From positions 1-64,000 of the forward strand of contig NZ_CAJVAP010000008.1 of assembly GCF_910593785.1 (NCBI RefSeq): a stretch of 64,000 bases of DNA, written 5' to 3'. Shown here piece after piece: positions 16,787-26,013 of this stretch (within the stretch, counting starts at the first letter, position 1; each line of letters opens with the position of its first letter). A model generated the notes under the pieces. That model saw only the letters and a list, made by a program, of their open reading frames with translations, searched no databases and had not been told where the DNA came from. A program made the position numbers and the translations under genes. Source of the stretch: Leucobacter soli. GTDB lineage: Bacteria; Actinomycetota; Actinomycetes; Actinomycetales; Microbacteriaceae.

Positions 16787-16854
16787 CTGACGAGCGGCTG
16801 CCTTCTTGACGGTGAAAAAGGGGGCCGCCGGTCAGGAAGACTGCCGCTCGTCAG
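16787..16854. repeat. 24-bp imperfect inverted repeat
   Basis: Arms 16787-16810 and 16831-16854 match at 21 of 24 positions, with a 20-nt loop. It stands in the 347-bp gap between the DUF2249 and CopD-CtaG genes, where no gene was seen. It could end the DUF2249 transcript, though there is no U tract. Confidence 0.6.
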
Positions 16855-17019
16855 GGGGGAACCGGTGCTGGGCGTGGAGCGGGCCGCCCGGTCGGTCGGG
16901 GAACCTCGTCAGGGGGCGGACCGGTGCCGGACGCGGGGCCGCCTGTCTGCCCGGCACCGGCGACGCGGCGGCGGACGACGCCCCGAGCGCCCAGCATCCC
17001 GCGCCCCGCACGGCGTAGC

Positions 17020-19023
17020 ATGGAGGCCGTGCCCCGCTCGCTCCGCATCCTCGCGCCCGCCGCACTGCTGGCAGCGACGCTGATCTCCCTGGTGATCGGG
17101 CTCGCGATCGGCGGAGCCGCAGCGGAACGCACCCTCGCCGACCCCGGCACCGTCGTCCGGTACGGGCTGCCGGCCGCGCGAACCCTCGTCAACGTGAGCA
17201 TGGCCGTGCTGATCGGCGCGCTCGTGACGGCCGTATGGGCGCTCGCGCCCGAGCGCAAGGAATGGCGGACCGCCCTCGACCTCGCCGCCGGCGCGGCCGC
17301 CGTGCTGACGGTCGCCAGCGCCGCGACGATCATCTTCACCTACGTCGACGTCTCGGCCCAGCCGTTCTCGGGCGACGCGGCGTTCGGGGCCGGGCTCGCG
17401 CAGTTCGTGACCCAGCTCGAGCTCGGCCAGCTGTGGCTGATCGAGCTGCTGCTCGCCGCAGCCACGACCGTGCTCTGCTTCGCGGTGCGGGACCGCCGCT
17501 GGGCGCTGGTCGCGCTCGTCGCCGCACTCGCGACCACGCTGCCGCTCGCGCAGCAGGGCCACGCCGCCGGCGCCTCGGGCCATGCGCAGGCCGTGAACTC
17601 GCTGCTCGTGCACCTGATCGGCGCCTCGGTGTGGCTCGGCGGCCTCGTCGCGCTGGTCGTCGTCTCCCGAGGCATGGACCGGGGACGGCTGGCGACGGTC
17701 ACCGCCCGGTACTCGACGCTCGCGCTGCTCGCCTTCATCGGCGTGGCGGCCTCGGGCGTGGTGAGCGCCTGGCAGCGGATCGGATCCTTCGACGCGCTCT
17801 TCGGCAGCGGCTACGGCGCACTCGTGCTGCTCAAGGTCGCCGCGCTGCTCGGCCTCGGCATCGCCGGGGTGGTCTGGCGGCGTGCCGCGATCCCGCGCCT
17901 CGGCGGCCCGAGGGGAGCGCGCATCTTCACCTGGCTGGTGCTCGCCGAGCTCGCCGTGATGGGTGCGGCGAGCGGATTCGCCGGCGCCCTCGGTCGCACG
18001 GCGACCCCGCTGGCGCTGGAGTCCGCGCGCGACACCGGCAGCCCGACGGTCTCCCCCGCGGAATGGCTGACCGGCGATCCGCTGCCGCCGGAGCTGACCG
18101 CCGGGAGCTACGTCACCGTGTGGAAGTTCGACCTCGCGTGGATCCTCGTCTGCGTCTTCGGCGCGATCTTCTACCTGGGCGGCGTGATCCGGCTCCACCG
18201 CCGCGGCGACCGCTGGCCGATCGGCCGCACCGTCGCCTGGCTCGCCGGCCTCGCGATGCTGTTCTACACGACGAACGGGGCGCTCAACGCCTACGAGCAG
18301 TACCTCTTCAGCGTGCACATGCTCGGGCACATGATGCTGACGATGCTCATCCCGCTCGTGCTCGTGCTCGGCGCCCCCGTCACGCTCGCGCTGCGGGCGG
18401 CCGAGAAGCGGAGCGACGGCTCGTGGGGCCCCCGCGAGTGGATCCTCTGGCTCGTGCAGACCCCGTACTCGAAGGTGATCACGCACCCGGCGGTCGCCGC
18501 CGTGGTCTTCGCCGGCTCGCTCTGGGTCTTCTACTTCACACCGATCGCACGCTGGGCGGCGTCCGAGCACCTCGGCCACCAGTGGATGATCATCCACTTC
18601 CTCATCTCCGGCTACCTGTTCAGCCTGTCGATGATCGGCATCGATCCGGTCCCCTACCGCTTCCCCTACCCGCTGCGCATCGTGATCCTCTTCGCGACGA
18701 TGGCCGCCCACGCGTTCTTTGGGGTGACCATCATGACCGGTCAGGGACTCCTGCTCGCCGACTGGTACGGCGCGATGGGCCGCACCTGGGGCGCGACCCC
18801 GCTCGAGGATCAGCGCACCGGCGGCGGCATCGCCTGGGGCATCGGCGAGCTGCCGACGCTCGCGCTCGCGCTCATCGTCGCGATCCAGTGGTCGCGGAGC
18901 GACGACCGGGAGCAGAAGCGCAAGGATCGCGCCGCGGATCGCTCGGGCGACGCCGAGCTGCGCGCCTACAACGAGATGCTGGCCAAGCAGGCGGAGCGGG
19001 ATCAGCGGCAGGTGCGGCGCTGA
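17020..19023 (+). CDS. CopD-CtaG fusion: copper import / cytochrome c oxidase assembly membrane protein
   Basis: A 667-residue membrane protein of two halves. Residues about 1-330 are CopD-like, with the helix motifs GHAAGASGHAQAVNSLLVHLIGAS split by His residues and WLGGLVALV. Residues about 360-640 are CtaG-like (caa3 oxidase assembly), with His/Met-rich helices (SVHMLGHMMLTMLIPL, HLGHQWMIIHFLISGYLFSLSMIGIDPVPYR). The fusion is common in actinobacteria and is thought to bring copper to the CuB/CuA sites. I begin at the ATG at 17020. It ends in a charged, Lys/Arg-rich cytoplasmic tail. It fits the copper theme of the nirK neighbours. Confidence 0.85.
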   Translation: MEAVPRSLRILAPAALLAATLISLVIGLAIGGAAAERTLADPGTVVRYGLPAARTLVNVSMAVLIGALVTAVWALAPERKEWRTALDLAAGAAAVLTVASAATIIFTYVDVSAQPFSGDAAFGAGLAQFVTQLELGQLWLIELLLAAATTVLCFAVRDRRWALVALVAALATTLPLAQQGHAAGASGHAQAVNSLLVHLIGASVWLGGLVALVVVSRGMDRGRLATVTARYSTLALLAFIGVAASGVVSAWQRIGSFDALFGSGYGALVLLKVAALLGLGIAGVVWRRAAIPRLGGPRGARIFTWLVLAELAVMGAASGFAGALGRTATPLALESARDTGSPTVSPAEWLTGDPLPPELTAGSYVTVWKFDLAWILVCVFGAIFYLGGVIRLHRRGDRWPIGRTVAWLAGLAMLFYTTNGALNAYEQYLFSVHMLGHMMLTMLIPLVLVLGAPVTLALRAAEKRSDGSWGPREWILWLVQTPYSKVITHPAVAAVVFAGSLWVFYFTPIARWAASEHLGHQWMIIHFLISGYLFSLSMIGIDPVPYRFPYPLRIVILFATMAAHAFFGVTIMTGQGLLLADWYGAMGRTWGATPLEDQRTGGGIAWGIGELPTLALALIVAIQWSRSDDREQKRKDRAADRSGDAELRAYNEMLAKQAERDQRQVRR

Positions 19024-19143
19024 CAGAGCCCGCCGGCTGAGCCCACCAGCCGGGCCCGCCGGCTGAGCGCCTGCGCGATCCGTCAGAGCCGGCCCTGCCG
19101 CGCACCGTCGCCGAGCGATGCGGAACGGAGTGCGCCGGACCCC

Positions 19144-19749
19144 TCAGCCCCCGGGCTGCCCCGCGTCGGTCCCGGTCACGTCCGCGCGGTGGAAGTTCTG
19201 GAACGAGCGCGAGGCCGTGGGGCCGCGCTGCCCGAGGTAGCGGGAGTAGGTGGCGCCTGCGCCGTAGGGCCGCTCGGCCGGCGACGACAGCCGGAAGAAG
19301 CACAGCTGGCCGATCTTCATGCCGGGCCAGAGGCGGATCGGCAGGGTGGCGACGTTCGAGAGCTCGAGCGTGACGTGGCCCTCGAAACCGGGGTCGATGA
19401 ACCCCGCGGTCGAATGGGTGAGGAGGCCGAGACGGCCGAGCGAGCTCTTGCCCTCGAGGCGCGCGGCCACGTCGTCGGGCAGGCCGACCTGCTCGTAGGT
19501 GGAGCCGAGGACGAACTCGCCGGGGTGCAGGATGAACCCCTCGTCCGGGTCGACCTCGATCAGCCGGGTGAGCTCGGGCTGCTCCTCCGAAGGGTCGATG
19601 ACCGCGTACTTGTGGTTGTCGAAGAGGCGGAAGTAGCGGTCGAGGCGCACGTCGACGCTCGACGGCTGCACCATCTCCGGTTCGCTCGGCGAGAGGCTGA
19701 TGCGGCCTGAGGCGAGTTCGGCGTTGATGTCGCGATCGGAGAGCAGCAC
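19144..19749 (-). CDS. dcd: dCTP deaminase
   Basis: A 201-residue trimeric dCTP deaminase. Landmarks are MLLSDRDI at the start, [31 protein letters not shown] with catalytic Glu129, and [10 protein letters not shown]. It deaminates dCTP in the dUTP/dTMP pathway; in many actinobacteria the enzyme also cleaves the product to dUMP. Start is GTG, with the Shine-Dalgarno overlapping the stop codon of the MFS gene 9 nt upstream, so it may be partly read from that operon. It is a housekeeping gene in an otherwise catabolic stretch. Confidence 0.95.
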   Translation of the reverse strand: MLLSDRDINAELASGRISLSPSEPEMVQPSSVDVRLDRYFRLFDNHKYAVIDPSEEQPELTRLIEVDPDEGFILHPGEFVLGSTYEQVGLPDDVAARLEGKSSLGRLGLLTHSTAGFIDPGFEGHVTLELSNVATLPIRLWPGMKIGQLCFFRLSSPAERPYGAGATYSRYLGQRGPTASRSFQNFHRADVTGTDAGQPGG

Positions 19750-19758
19750 GGGTCCATC

Positions 19759-21024
19759 CTATCCAGCGGGCGGGCGCACGGTCGCGCGTTCGAAGAGGCG
19801 GCGCGGCCGGCCGGCGAGCGCGCCGGCGACGACCTGCGCTGCGCCGATCGCGGTCAGCAGCAGCATCGGGAGCGTCCAGCCACCGCTGGCGGCGAGCAGC
19901 CAGCCGAACAGGATCGGACCCGCTGCGGCGAGCGTGTAGCCGGCGGACTGCGCCATGCCGGAGAGCGCGCTGGCGTCGCCGTGGGTGCGCGTGCGCACCG
20001 CGATGAGGGTGATCGACATCGTGAAGGTCGCGCCGAGGCCCAGCCCGGTCATCGCCGCCCAGAGGACGATGAGCGAGGGGGCGACGATGATGCCGACGCA
20101 GGCCACGAGCAGCGGGACGGGCAGGACCGCCGGGAGCCAGCGCACGAGGCGTCCGCGGTACAGCGCGGGAGTCGCCGCCGATCCCGCGACGCACACGATC
20201 TGGATCACCATCGTGTCGAGGCCGGCCAGCGTCGCCGACCGGCCCTGAGCGGCCTCCATGGCGACGAGCCAGGTGAGGAGCGTGTAGAAGATCGTCGACT
20301 GGGCCCCCATGTAGATCGCGATCTGCCAGGCGAGCGCCTCGCCCCAGACCCTTCGGCCGGAATCGGGGCGGTGCTCGGCACCCGGCCCGTCGGCCGTCGC
20401 CGACGCGGCATCTGCGCCGCCCCGCATCGGGGGGCGCACGTCGCGGTTGCGGAAGGCCCAGCTCCAGGCGACGAGCGCGACGGGGATGGCGAGCCCGAAC
20501 GACAGCAGGGTCCAGCGCCAGCCGAGTTCCTGACCCGCGACCTGGATCCCGGCGAGCGGGATCACGATGCCCGAGGCGATGGCGCCGGCGATCGCCACGG
20601 TCGAGGAGAATGCCCCCATGACGAAGGGGGCGCGATCGTCGAACTCGCGTTTGATGATCGCCGGCATGAGCACGTTGCCGGCGGCGAGTGCGGCGCCGAT
20701 GATCGCGGTGCCGAGCCACAGGTTGATCGGAGACCCCGCGAGCGAGCGCAGCGCGGTGCCCGCGGCGAGGAGGATCAGCGACCAGGCCACGGTGCGATGC
20801 ATGCCGAAGCGTTCGCCGAGACGGTGCATGAGCGGGGAGAGCAGCGCCCAGGTGAGCATCGGGACGGCGCCCAGGGCGCCGAGCGCGGCGAGCCGCATCC
20901 CCTCGCTCGTGGCGATCTCCTCGAGCAGCGGACCGACCGATGCGATCGTGAGCCGCATGTTGATCGACACCAGGACGATCGCGATGAACGGCGGCGACCA
21001 GATGAGCGGATGCCGCGCGCTCAT
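19759..21024 (-). CDS. MFS transporter, CynX/NimT family
   Basis: A 421-residue protein with about 12 hydrophobic helices and the CynX/NimT-like start (FIAIVLVSINMRLTIASVGPLLEEI) plus the MFS loop MHRLGERFGMHRT. This family moves small anions or drug-like compounds (cyanate, nitroimidazole). The ATG overlaps the stop of the upstream dehydrogenase (ATGA), so it belongs to the dapA-type operon and may carry that pathway's substrate or product. Direction cannot be told. Confidence 0.85.
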   Translation of the reverse strand: MSARHPLIWSPPFIAIVLVSINMRLTIASVGPLLEEIATSEGMRLAALGALGAVPMLTWALLSPLMHRLGERFGMHRTVAWSLILLAAGTALRSLAGSPINLWLGTAIIGAALAAGNVLMPAIIKREFDDRAPFVMGAFSSTVAIAGAIASGIVIPLAGIQVAGQELGWRWTLLSFGLAIPVALVAWSWAFRNRDVRPPMRGGADAASATADGPGAEHRPDSGRRVWGEALAWQIAIYMGAQSTIFYTLLTWLVAMEAAQGRSATLAGLDTMVIQIVCVAGSAATPALYRGRLVRWLPAVLPVPLLVACVGIIVAPSLIVLWAAMTGLGLGATFTMSITLIAVRTRTHGDASALSGMAQSAGYTLAAAGPILFGWLLAASGGWTLPMLLLTAIGAAQVVAGALAGRPRRLFERATVRPPAG

Positions 21025-22031
21025 CAATCGGTGCGGTGATAGGTGAGCGGGTTCTCGAAGTGCTTCAGCAGTGAGGAGAGCTGGATCATCCCGCGGTCGC
21101 GCTCCCGGACGTTGTCCTCCCAGGATCGGTGCGGCAGCGAGTTCTCGACCGCGCGGGCGACCTGCTCGATCGTCTCCGGCGTCCAGGGATCCTCCTGGGC
21201 CCGTTCGATGCCGATGCGCGCGTAGACGGGGCCGAGGACCTCGCCGTGCCTGCGCAGACCGCCCCGGGTGTTGAGCTCACTGGTCGTGAACGGGCCGATC
21301 AGCGACCAGCGGAGACCGAGGCCCTCGCGCACGAGCGTGTCCAGCTCCACCGGCGTGACGATCTCGTCGCGCACCAGGCAGTAGGCCTCCCGGAGCAGCG
21401 CTCCCTGCAGACGGTTGAAGACGAAGCCCTCGATCTCCTGCTTCAGCAGGATGGGTGCGAGACCGCTGCTCGCGAGCAGCTCCGACGTCGTGCTGACGGT
21501 CGACTCGGAGGTGAACGGGGCGGGGACGATCTCGGCCACACGCAGGAAGTAGGGCGGATTCGCGGGGTGCACCACGATGCAGCGGTCGCGCCCTGCGAGG
21601 TCCGATGCGAACCGGGAGGCCATGATCGTCGAGGTGGAGCTCGCCAGCACCACGTCCCGCGGGGTGAGCGCGTCGAGCCGGGCGAAGAGCTCCTGCTTGG
21701 CCTCGAGGTTCTCGATGATGCATTCCTGCACGTATCCGACTCCGGCGACCGCCTCTTCGAGCGATCCGCTCACCGAGATGCGGCTCAGCACCGTGGCGAT
21801 GGGTTCCCTGAGCAAGCCGCCCGCCTCGAGCTCGTGCAGCTTCGATTTCGCCTCCCCGAGCGCGATCTCGCGCCGGGCCGGGTCGACCTCCTGCATCTGC
21901 ACCCGTCGGCCGGCGCAGGCGAAGACGATGGCCCAGGCGATGCCGATGCTTCCCGCGCCGACGACGGCGACGGAGTCCACCGCGGAGGCGTGGGGGGCCG
22001 CCTCCGCGGTGTCGAGGGGGGACTCGTCCAT
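21024..22031 (-). CDS. 3-hydroxyacyl-CoA-dehydrogenase-type NAD oxidoreductase
   Basis: A 335-residue protein with an N-terminal NAD-binding fold (VAVVGAGSIGIAWAIVFACAG) and the 3HCDH segments IENLEAKQELF, SSTSTIMAS, HPANPPYFLRVAEIVP with the catalytic His, and a C-terminal helical domain (GFVFNRLQGALLREAY). The size and the HPANPP motif resemble lambda-crystallin-like enzymes (L-gulonate or carnitine 3-dehydrogenase) more than fatty-acid oxidation enzymes. It lies between the DapA-family gene and the MFS gene, overlapping the latter. It probably oxidises a 3-hydroxy acid in the IclR-controlled pathway. Confidence 0.82.
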   Translation of the reverse strand: MDESPLDTAEAAPHASAVDSVAVVGAGSIGIAWAIVFACAGRRVQMQEVDPARREIALGEAKSKLHELEAGGLLREPIATVLSRISVSGSLEEAVAGVGYVQECIIENLEAKQELFARLDALTPRDVVLASSTSTIMASRFASDLAGRDRCIVVHPANPPYFLRVAEIVPAPFTSESTVSTTSELLASSGLAPILLKQEIEGFVFNRLQGALLREAYCLVRDEIVTPVELDTLVREGLGLRWSLIGPFTTSELNTRGGLRRHGEVLGPVYARIGIERAQEDPWTPETIEQVARAVENSLPHRSWEDNVRERDRGMIQLSSLLKHFENPLTYHRTD

Positions 22032-22033
22032 AT

Positions 22034-22966
22034 TCAGAGGCCGATCTGCTTGGTGTACTCGTTCAGCTCGTCGATGATCGCGCCGATGCGCGCCAGGCGC
22101 TCTTCGCCCTCGGCGCCGAGCTGGTCGAAGGTGGTGAGGGGAGCGCGCACGGGGCCCATGGGGAACCCCTCGCGCTGCGCGAGGCGCTTCGAGTAGCACT
22201 GGTGGCCGTAGGTGGGGTGGCCTTCGGCGATGATGGCGTCGAAGCGGTGGATGAGGCGATCGATCTGGCGCGCCTCGTCGATGCGCCCGGCGGTCAGCAG
22301 GTCCCAGATCCCGGCCGATGCGCGGGGGATGTAGTTGCCGTAGGGGTTGACGTATCCTTCGGCCCCGAGGAGGAAGGAGTCGACCACCCGCTCGCCGGCG
22401 TAGACCGTCATGTCGTCGCCCGCGAGCTCGATCACGTCGCGCACGCGAGCGATGTCCTGCGAGGACTCCTTGATGTAGGAGACGTTCTCGAAGTCCTTGG
22501 CGAGGCGCGCCACGAGCTCGGCGCTCATGTCGACGTTCGAGGTGACCGGGTTGTTGTAGAGCATGATCGGCACGCTGGTCGCGTTCGCGATCGCCTCGTA
22601 GTAGCGGTAGATCTCGTCGTCGGTCGGCGTGTAGTAGTAGGGCGGGAGGGTCATGAAGCCGTCGGCGCCCAGCGCCTCGGCCTCGACGCTCTGCTGCACG
22701 GCGATCGCGGTGGACGCGTTCATCGTGCCGACGAGCACGGGGATGCGCCCGTCGATGCGCTTCACGGTCTCCTCGACGAGCAGGCGGCGCTCCTCCGGGG
22801 TCACGGCGACGAACTCGCCGGTGGTGCCGAGCATGATGATGCCGGGCACGCCCTCCTCGAGCTGCCAGTCGAGGAACGCGTGAAGGCGAGGGATATCGAT
22901 GGCGCTGGCGTCATCATTGAAGGGGGTGACAGCGACGGTGTAGGACCCCGTGAACGATTTCGACAT
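22034..22966 (-). CDS. DapA-family aldolase/lyase (Schiff-base class I)
   Basis: A 310-residue TIM-barrel protein with the family marks GTTGE (47-51), Tyr137 in LYNNP and Schiff-base Lys166 in YIKESSQD. The family includes dihydrodipicolinate synthase, N-acetylneuraminate and KDG lyases and the pyrroline-hydroxycarboxylate deaminase of D-hydroxyproline breakdown. It lies in a catabolic operon with a dehydrogenase and a carrier, and opposite a DadA-like flavoprotein, so it is not likely the lysine-pathway DapA. I start at the ATG at 22966; the in-frame codons upstream pass through the IclR-type site. Confidence 0.85.
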   Translation of the reverse strand: MSKSFTGSYTVAVTPFNDDASAIDIPRLHAFLDWQLEEGVPGIIMLGTTGEFVAVTPEERRLLVEETVKRIDGRIPVLVGTMNASTAIAVQQSVEAEALGADGFMTLPPYYYTPTDDEIYRYYEAIANATSVPIMLYNNPVTSNVDMSAELVARLAKDFENVSYIKESSQDIARVRDVIELAGDDMTVYAGERVVDSFLLGAEGYVNPYGNYIPRASAGIWDLLTAGRIDEARQIDRLIHRFDAIIAEGHPTYGHQCYSKRLAQREGFPMGPVRAPLTTFDQLGAEGEERLARIGAIIDELNEYTKQIGL

Positions 22967-22987
22967 ACTGACCTCTCTGCGAACACT

Positions 22988-23004
22988 TGTACGTATGGTG
23001 AACA
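22988..23004. promoter_or_regulatory. IclR-type site 1
   Basis: TGTACG-TATGG-TGAACA, a 17-bp imperfect inverted repeat between the divergent dapA-type and FAD-oxidoreductase genes. It aligns with the sites at 31547, 36685 and 36759. A second GAACAC half lies at 22981. Confidence 0.5.
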
Positions 23005-23022
23005 CAAGGATACGGTGTCAAC

Positions 23023-24180
23023 ATGACAAACGGAAAGCTCAATCGCGAAGTTTTTGATGTTGCCGTCGTCGGAGGCGGCATCAGCGGGTGCGCGACGGCC
23101 TATTTCCTGAGCCGATCGGGCGCGCGCGTCCTGCTCCTGGAACGGCACGATCTCAACACGGAGGCGTCCGGCCGCAACGCGGGGAGCCTCCACGGCCAGA
23201 TCCAGCACGAGCCGTTCCTCGAGGAGGGGGAGGAATGGGCACGGAACTGGCTGCCCGCCCTGCGCTTCCTCGCCGACTCGCTCGAGATCTGGGACGGGCT
23301 CAGCGAGGAGCTCGGCATCGACCTGCAGGTGGCCAAGCGCGGCGGACTGCTCGTCGCCGACCATCCCGACCAGATGCCGGCCATCGAGCGCAAGGTCGCG
23401 CTCGAGCAGAGCATCGGCATCGACAGCCGGGTGCTGACGGGGGACGAGCTCAGGGAGATCGCCCCGTACATCACCGACGACGCCGTAGGAGGGGAGCTCT
23501 GCCCGATCGAGGGCAAGGCCAATCCGCTCCTCGCCGCCCCGGCATTCGCCACGCGGGCGGTCGAGCACGGCGCCGTCATCCGCACCGGCACCAGCGTCGA
23601 GGGGTTCGCCGAGTCCGGCGGCGTCACCGAGATCCGGACCGCGAAGGGCGCGTTCGCGGCGCGCAAGGTCGTGCTGGCCGGCGGCGACGGCATGCCGGAT
23701 CTCGGCCGGCACTTCGGCATCGAGCTGCCGATCAGCAGCGGTGCGGTGCAGGTGAGCGTGACCGAGCGGATCGACCCGCTCGTCAAGCACCTAGTCTACT
23801 ACGCCGGCGGCAAGCTGACGTTCAAGCAGGCGCAGGCCGGCACGCTGCTGATCGGCGGCGGGTGGCCCGCCCGCCAGAACGCGGCGGGCGAGTGGGTGCT
23901 CAACCCGGAGTCCCTGCGCACCAACCTCGGGATCGCGACGCGCGTCGCCCCCGTGGTCTCGGACGTCAAGCTCCTGCGTACCTGGGTCGGGATCGGCAAC
24001 GGCACGCCGGATCACAGCCCGATCATCGGCCCCGTGCCCGGGCACCCGAACGTGATCCTCGGCTTCTACCCCTACATGGGGTTCACCGCCGGCCCGCTGA
24101 TGGGCCGGGTGCTCTCCCGGCTCGCGCAGGACGAGGAGCCGGGGGTCGATCTCCGCCCGTTCGCGCCGGATCGCTTCTGA
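23023..24180 (+). CDS. FAD-dependent amine/imino-acid oxidoreductase (DadA/HcnC-like)
   Basis: A 385-residue DAO-family flavoprotein: an FAD-binding start VVGGGISGCATAYFLSRSGARV, then TEASGRNAG, and a C-terminal FAD segment (WVGIGNGTPDHSPIIGPVPG). Homologues oxidise D-amino acids, sarcosine, glycine or D-hydroxyproline, either alone or as the beta subunit of a complex with a [2Fe-2S]/FAD partner like the one at 24286. Its ATG at 23023 has no clear Shine-Dalgarno and sits close to a possible -10, so the mRNA may be leaderless. Under the IclR-type site at 22988. Confidence 0.83.
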   Translation: MTNGKLNREVFDVAVVGGGISGCATAYFLSRSGARVLLLERHDLNTEASGRNAGSLHGQIQHEPFLEEGEEWARNWLPALRFLADSLEIWDGLSEELGIDLQVAKRGGLLVADHPDQMPAIERKVALEQSIGIDSRVLTGDELREIAPYITDDAVGGELCPIEGKANPLLAAPAFATRAVEHGAVIRTGTSVEGFAESGGVTEIRTAKGAFAARKVVLAGGDGMPDLGRHFGIELPISSGAVQVSVTERIDPLVKHLVYYAGGKLTFKQAQAGTLLIGGGWPARQNAAGEWVLNPESLRTNLGIATRVAPVVSDVKLLRTWVGIGNGTPDHSPIIGPVPGHPNVILGFYPYMGFTAGPLMGRVLSRLAQDEEPGVDLRPFAPDRF

Positions 24181-24237
24181 ACGGCCGCTCGCGTCGGCAT
24201 CGTCGCATGAGCGCGCGCCGGCACCACGCAGGGCGCC

Positions 24238-24279
24238 CGGGCGGGCCCGTCCGCCGCGGTCGCGCGACAGGCCCGCCCG
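24238..24279. terminator. Bidirectional terminator hairpin
   Basis: 10-bp perfect stem CGGGCGGGCC/GGCCCGCCCG with a 22-nt loop, between the convergent flavoprotein and [2Fe-2S]/FAD dehydrogenase genes. Confidence 0.5.
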
Positions 24280-24285
24280 GAAGCG

Positions 24286-26013
24286 CTACGCGGTGTTCTG
24301 CGGCGGGGCGGCGACATCGATGAGGGGGACCGGTTTGACCGGCGCCTGCGGGGCGAAACCGGATCGTTCGCCGATCGGCGAGCCCGTACGGCGCTCCTGC
24401 ATCGCCGTCAGCACCGGTCCGCAGTAGCGGCCCTGGCACTTGCCCATGCCCGCACGGGTGATCCGCTTGACCGATCCCGGTGAGGAGGTCCGATCCGACA
24501 TCGCCTCGGAGACCTCGGCGTGTGTGACGCTCTCGCACCGGCAGACCACCGTCTCGGGCTCCGCGAGCTGATCGGTGAGCACCGGGGCCGCGAACATGCC
24601 CTGCACGCCCCGCTGGAACGCGAGGTTCCGGCGCGCGGCCCTCCGAGCAGCGGCATCGGGCAGCACGTGGCGCTCGAGTAGTTCGGAGGCGACCGCGGCG
24701 GCTGCGAGGGCGCCCTGGGCCTGAGCGAACTTCGCGCCGCGCACGCCGGCGCTGTCGCCGATCGACCACACCGTCGGGATGGAGGTGCGCCCGGTGGCGT
24801 CGGTCCGGGTGACGAGGCTCCCGAGCGCGGCATCGAAGTCGTGCGCGCAGCCGAGACTGCGGGCGAGATCGTTGCTCGGGAGGAACCCGTAGCCGAGGCA
24901 GACGGCATCCACGTCGAACGCGCGCCGACGACCCGTCGGCCGCCCCTCGGCATCCACCCCCGCGACCGTCGCCCGTCGGACGCCGGTCACGGGATCGCCC
25001 TCGAGCCGTTCGATCACCGATCCCGTGATCAGGGGGACGCGCCTGGCGGCCAGACCCGCCAGGTACTTCACGCCGTCGAGGGTGAGGCCCGGGGAGTTCA
25101 GGCCCATCCGCACTCCGGAGAGGAGCCGCGCCGGCGACAGCATCCTCGACGCCTCTACGAGGCCGACGATGCGCACGCCCGCCCGCGAGAGCTCGGCCGC
25201 GAGCTGGATGTTCAACGGCCCGTTCCCGGCGATCAGCACGCGATCGCCCGCCGAGACCTGGTACGAGCGCAGCAGCGTCTGCCCGGCACCGGTGGTCATG
25301 ACACCCGGCAGGGTCCACCCGGGCACGGGCACGCCGCGCTCGAAGGCTCCGGTCGCGAGGATCACCCGCTTCGGCGCGATCACCCAGCGCTCATCGGCCG
25401 ACCGCGCCATGAAGCGGTCGGGCTCGAAGGCCGCCCAGACCGTCACGCCGGTGAGGGCGGTGATCCCGGCCGAGACGGCCTCGTCCATCAGCTTGCGCCC
25501 GCTGAGGTACTGGCCGTCCAGCTCGCGCTCGTCCACCGGCAGGCCGGTGCTCGGCTGCTTGAAGAACTGGCCGCCGAGCTTCGCCCGGTCGTCGACCACC
25601 AGGACGTCGAGCCCGGCCCGAGCGAGATCCCTCGCTGCCGCCAGGCCGGAGGGGCCGGCGCCGACCACCAGGACGTCGGGCGTGAGCGTGTGCTCGGTCT
25701 TCGCGGCCGCCGCCGCCGACGGCACCAGGCGGTAGACGGGCTGGCACTCGACCTCCTGCCCCGGCCGAGCCGGGGTGGTGCAGGCGAGCGAGCCGCCGTC
25801 GCCGTCGACCGAGACGGTGCACTCGTGGCAGACGCCCATGCCGCACCAGAGGCCGCGACGGCCGCCTTCGATGTCCGCCCGCAGGCCGCGTACGCCGGCG
25901 GCGGTGAGCGCCGAGGCGATGGTGTCGGAGGCGGCCACGGGGATCTCCTGGCCCTCGAAGGTCAGGGATCCGGCCTCGTCGGGCGATCCGACACCGGGCG
26001 AGTTGACCCTCAT
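24286..26013 (-). CDS. [2Fe-2S]/FAD dehydrogenase alpha subunit (HcnA-HcnB-like fusion)
   Basis: A 575-residue fusion. Residues 1-95 are a [2Fe-2S] ferredoxin-like domain with Cys57, Cys62, Cys65 and Cys78. An FAD/NAD-binding disulfide-reductase fold follows (VLVVGAGPSGLAAARDLARAG, later GDRVLIAGNGPLNIQ and the SIGDSAG motif). The C-terminus is a BFD-like [2Fe-2S] region (VCRCES, then GKCQGRYCGP). This is the layout of HcnA+HcnB, opine/octopine and D-hydroxyproline dehydrogenases and of sarcosine-oxidase alpha without its GcvT-like tail. It probably works with the DadA-like flavoprotein encoded at 23023. ATGA overlap with the PLP gene upstream; last gene of a five-gene operon. Confidence 0.85.
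   Translation of the reverse strand: MRVNSPGVGSPDEAGSLTFEGQEIPVAASDTIASALTAAGVRGLRADIEGGRRGLWCGMGVCHECTVSVDGDGGSLACTTPARPGQEVECQPVYRLVPSAAAAAKTEHTLTPDVLVVGAGPSGLAAARDLARAGLDVLVVDDRAKLGGQFFKQPSTGLPVDERELDGQYLSGRKLMDEAVSAGITALTGVTVWAAFEPDRFMARSADERWVIAPKRVILATGAFERGVPVPGWTLPGVMTTGAGQTLLRSYQVSAGDRVLIAGNGPLNIQLAAELSRAGVRIVGLVEASRMLSPARLLSGVRMGLNSPGLTLDGVKYLAGLAARRVPLITGSVIERLEGDPVTGVRRATVAGVDAEGRPTGRRRAFDVDAVCLGYGFLPSNDLARSLGCAHDFDAALGSLVTRTDATGRTSIPTVWSIGDSAGVRGAKFAQAQGALAAAAVASELLERHVLPDAAARRAARRNLAFQRGVQGMFAAPVLTDQLAEPETVVCRCESVTHAEVSEAMSDRTSSPGSVKRITRAGMGKCQGRYCGPVLTAMQERRTGSPIGERSGFAPQAPVKPVPLIDVAAPPQNTA

Noticed and set aside
19026-19072. 15-bp direct repeat GCCCGCCGGCTGAGC after the CopD-CtaG gene.
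   Set aside because: Only two short GC-rich copies; likely slippage or chance, with no structure to interpret.
22034-26013. Naming the island a hydroxyproline-degradation cluster.
   Set aside because: The diagnostic hydroxyproline 2-epimerase gene is missing and several genes do not belong to that route; the likeness is reported only as a partial analogy.
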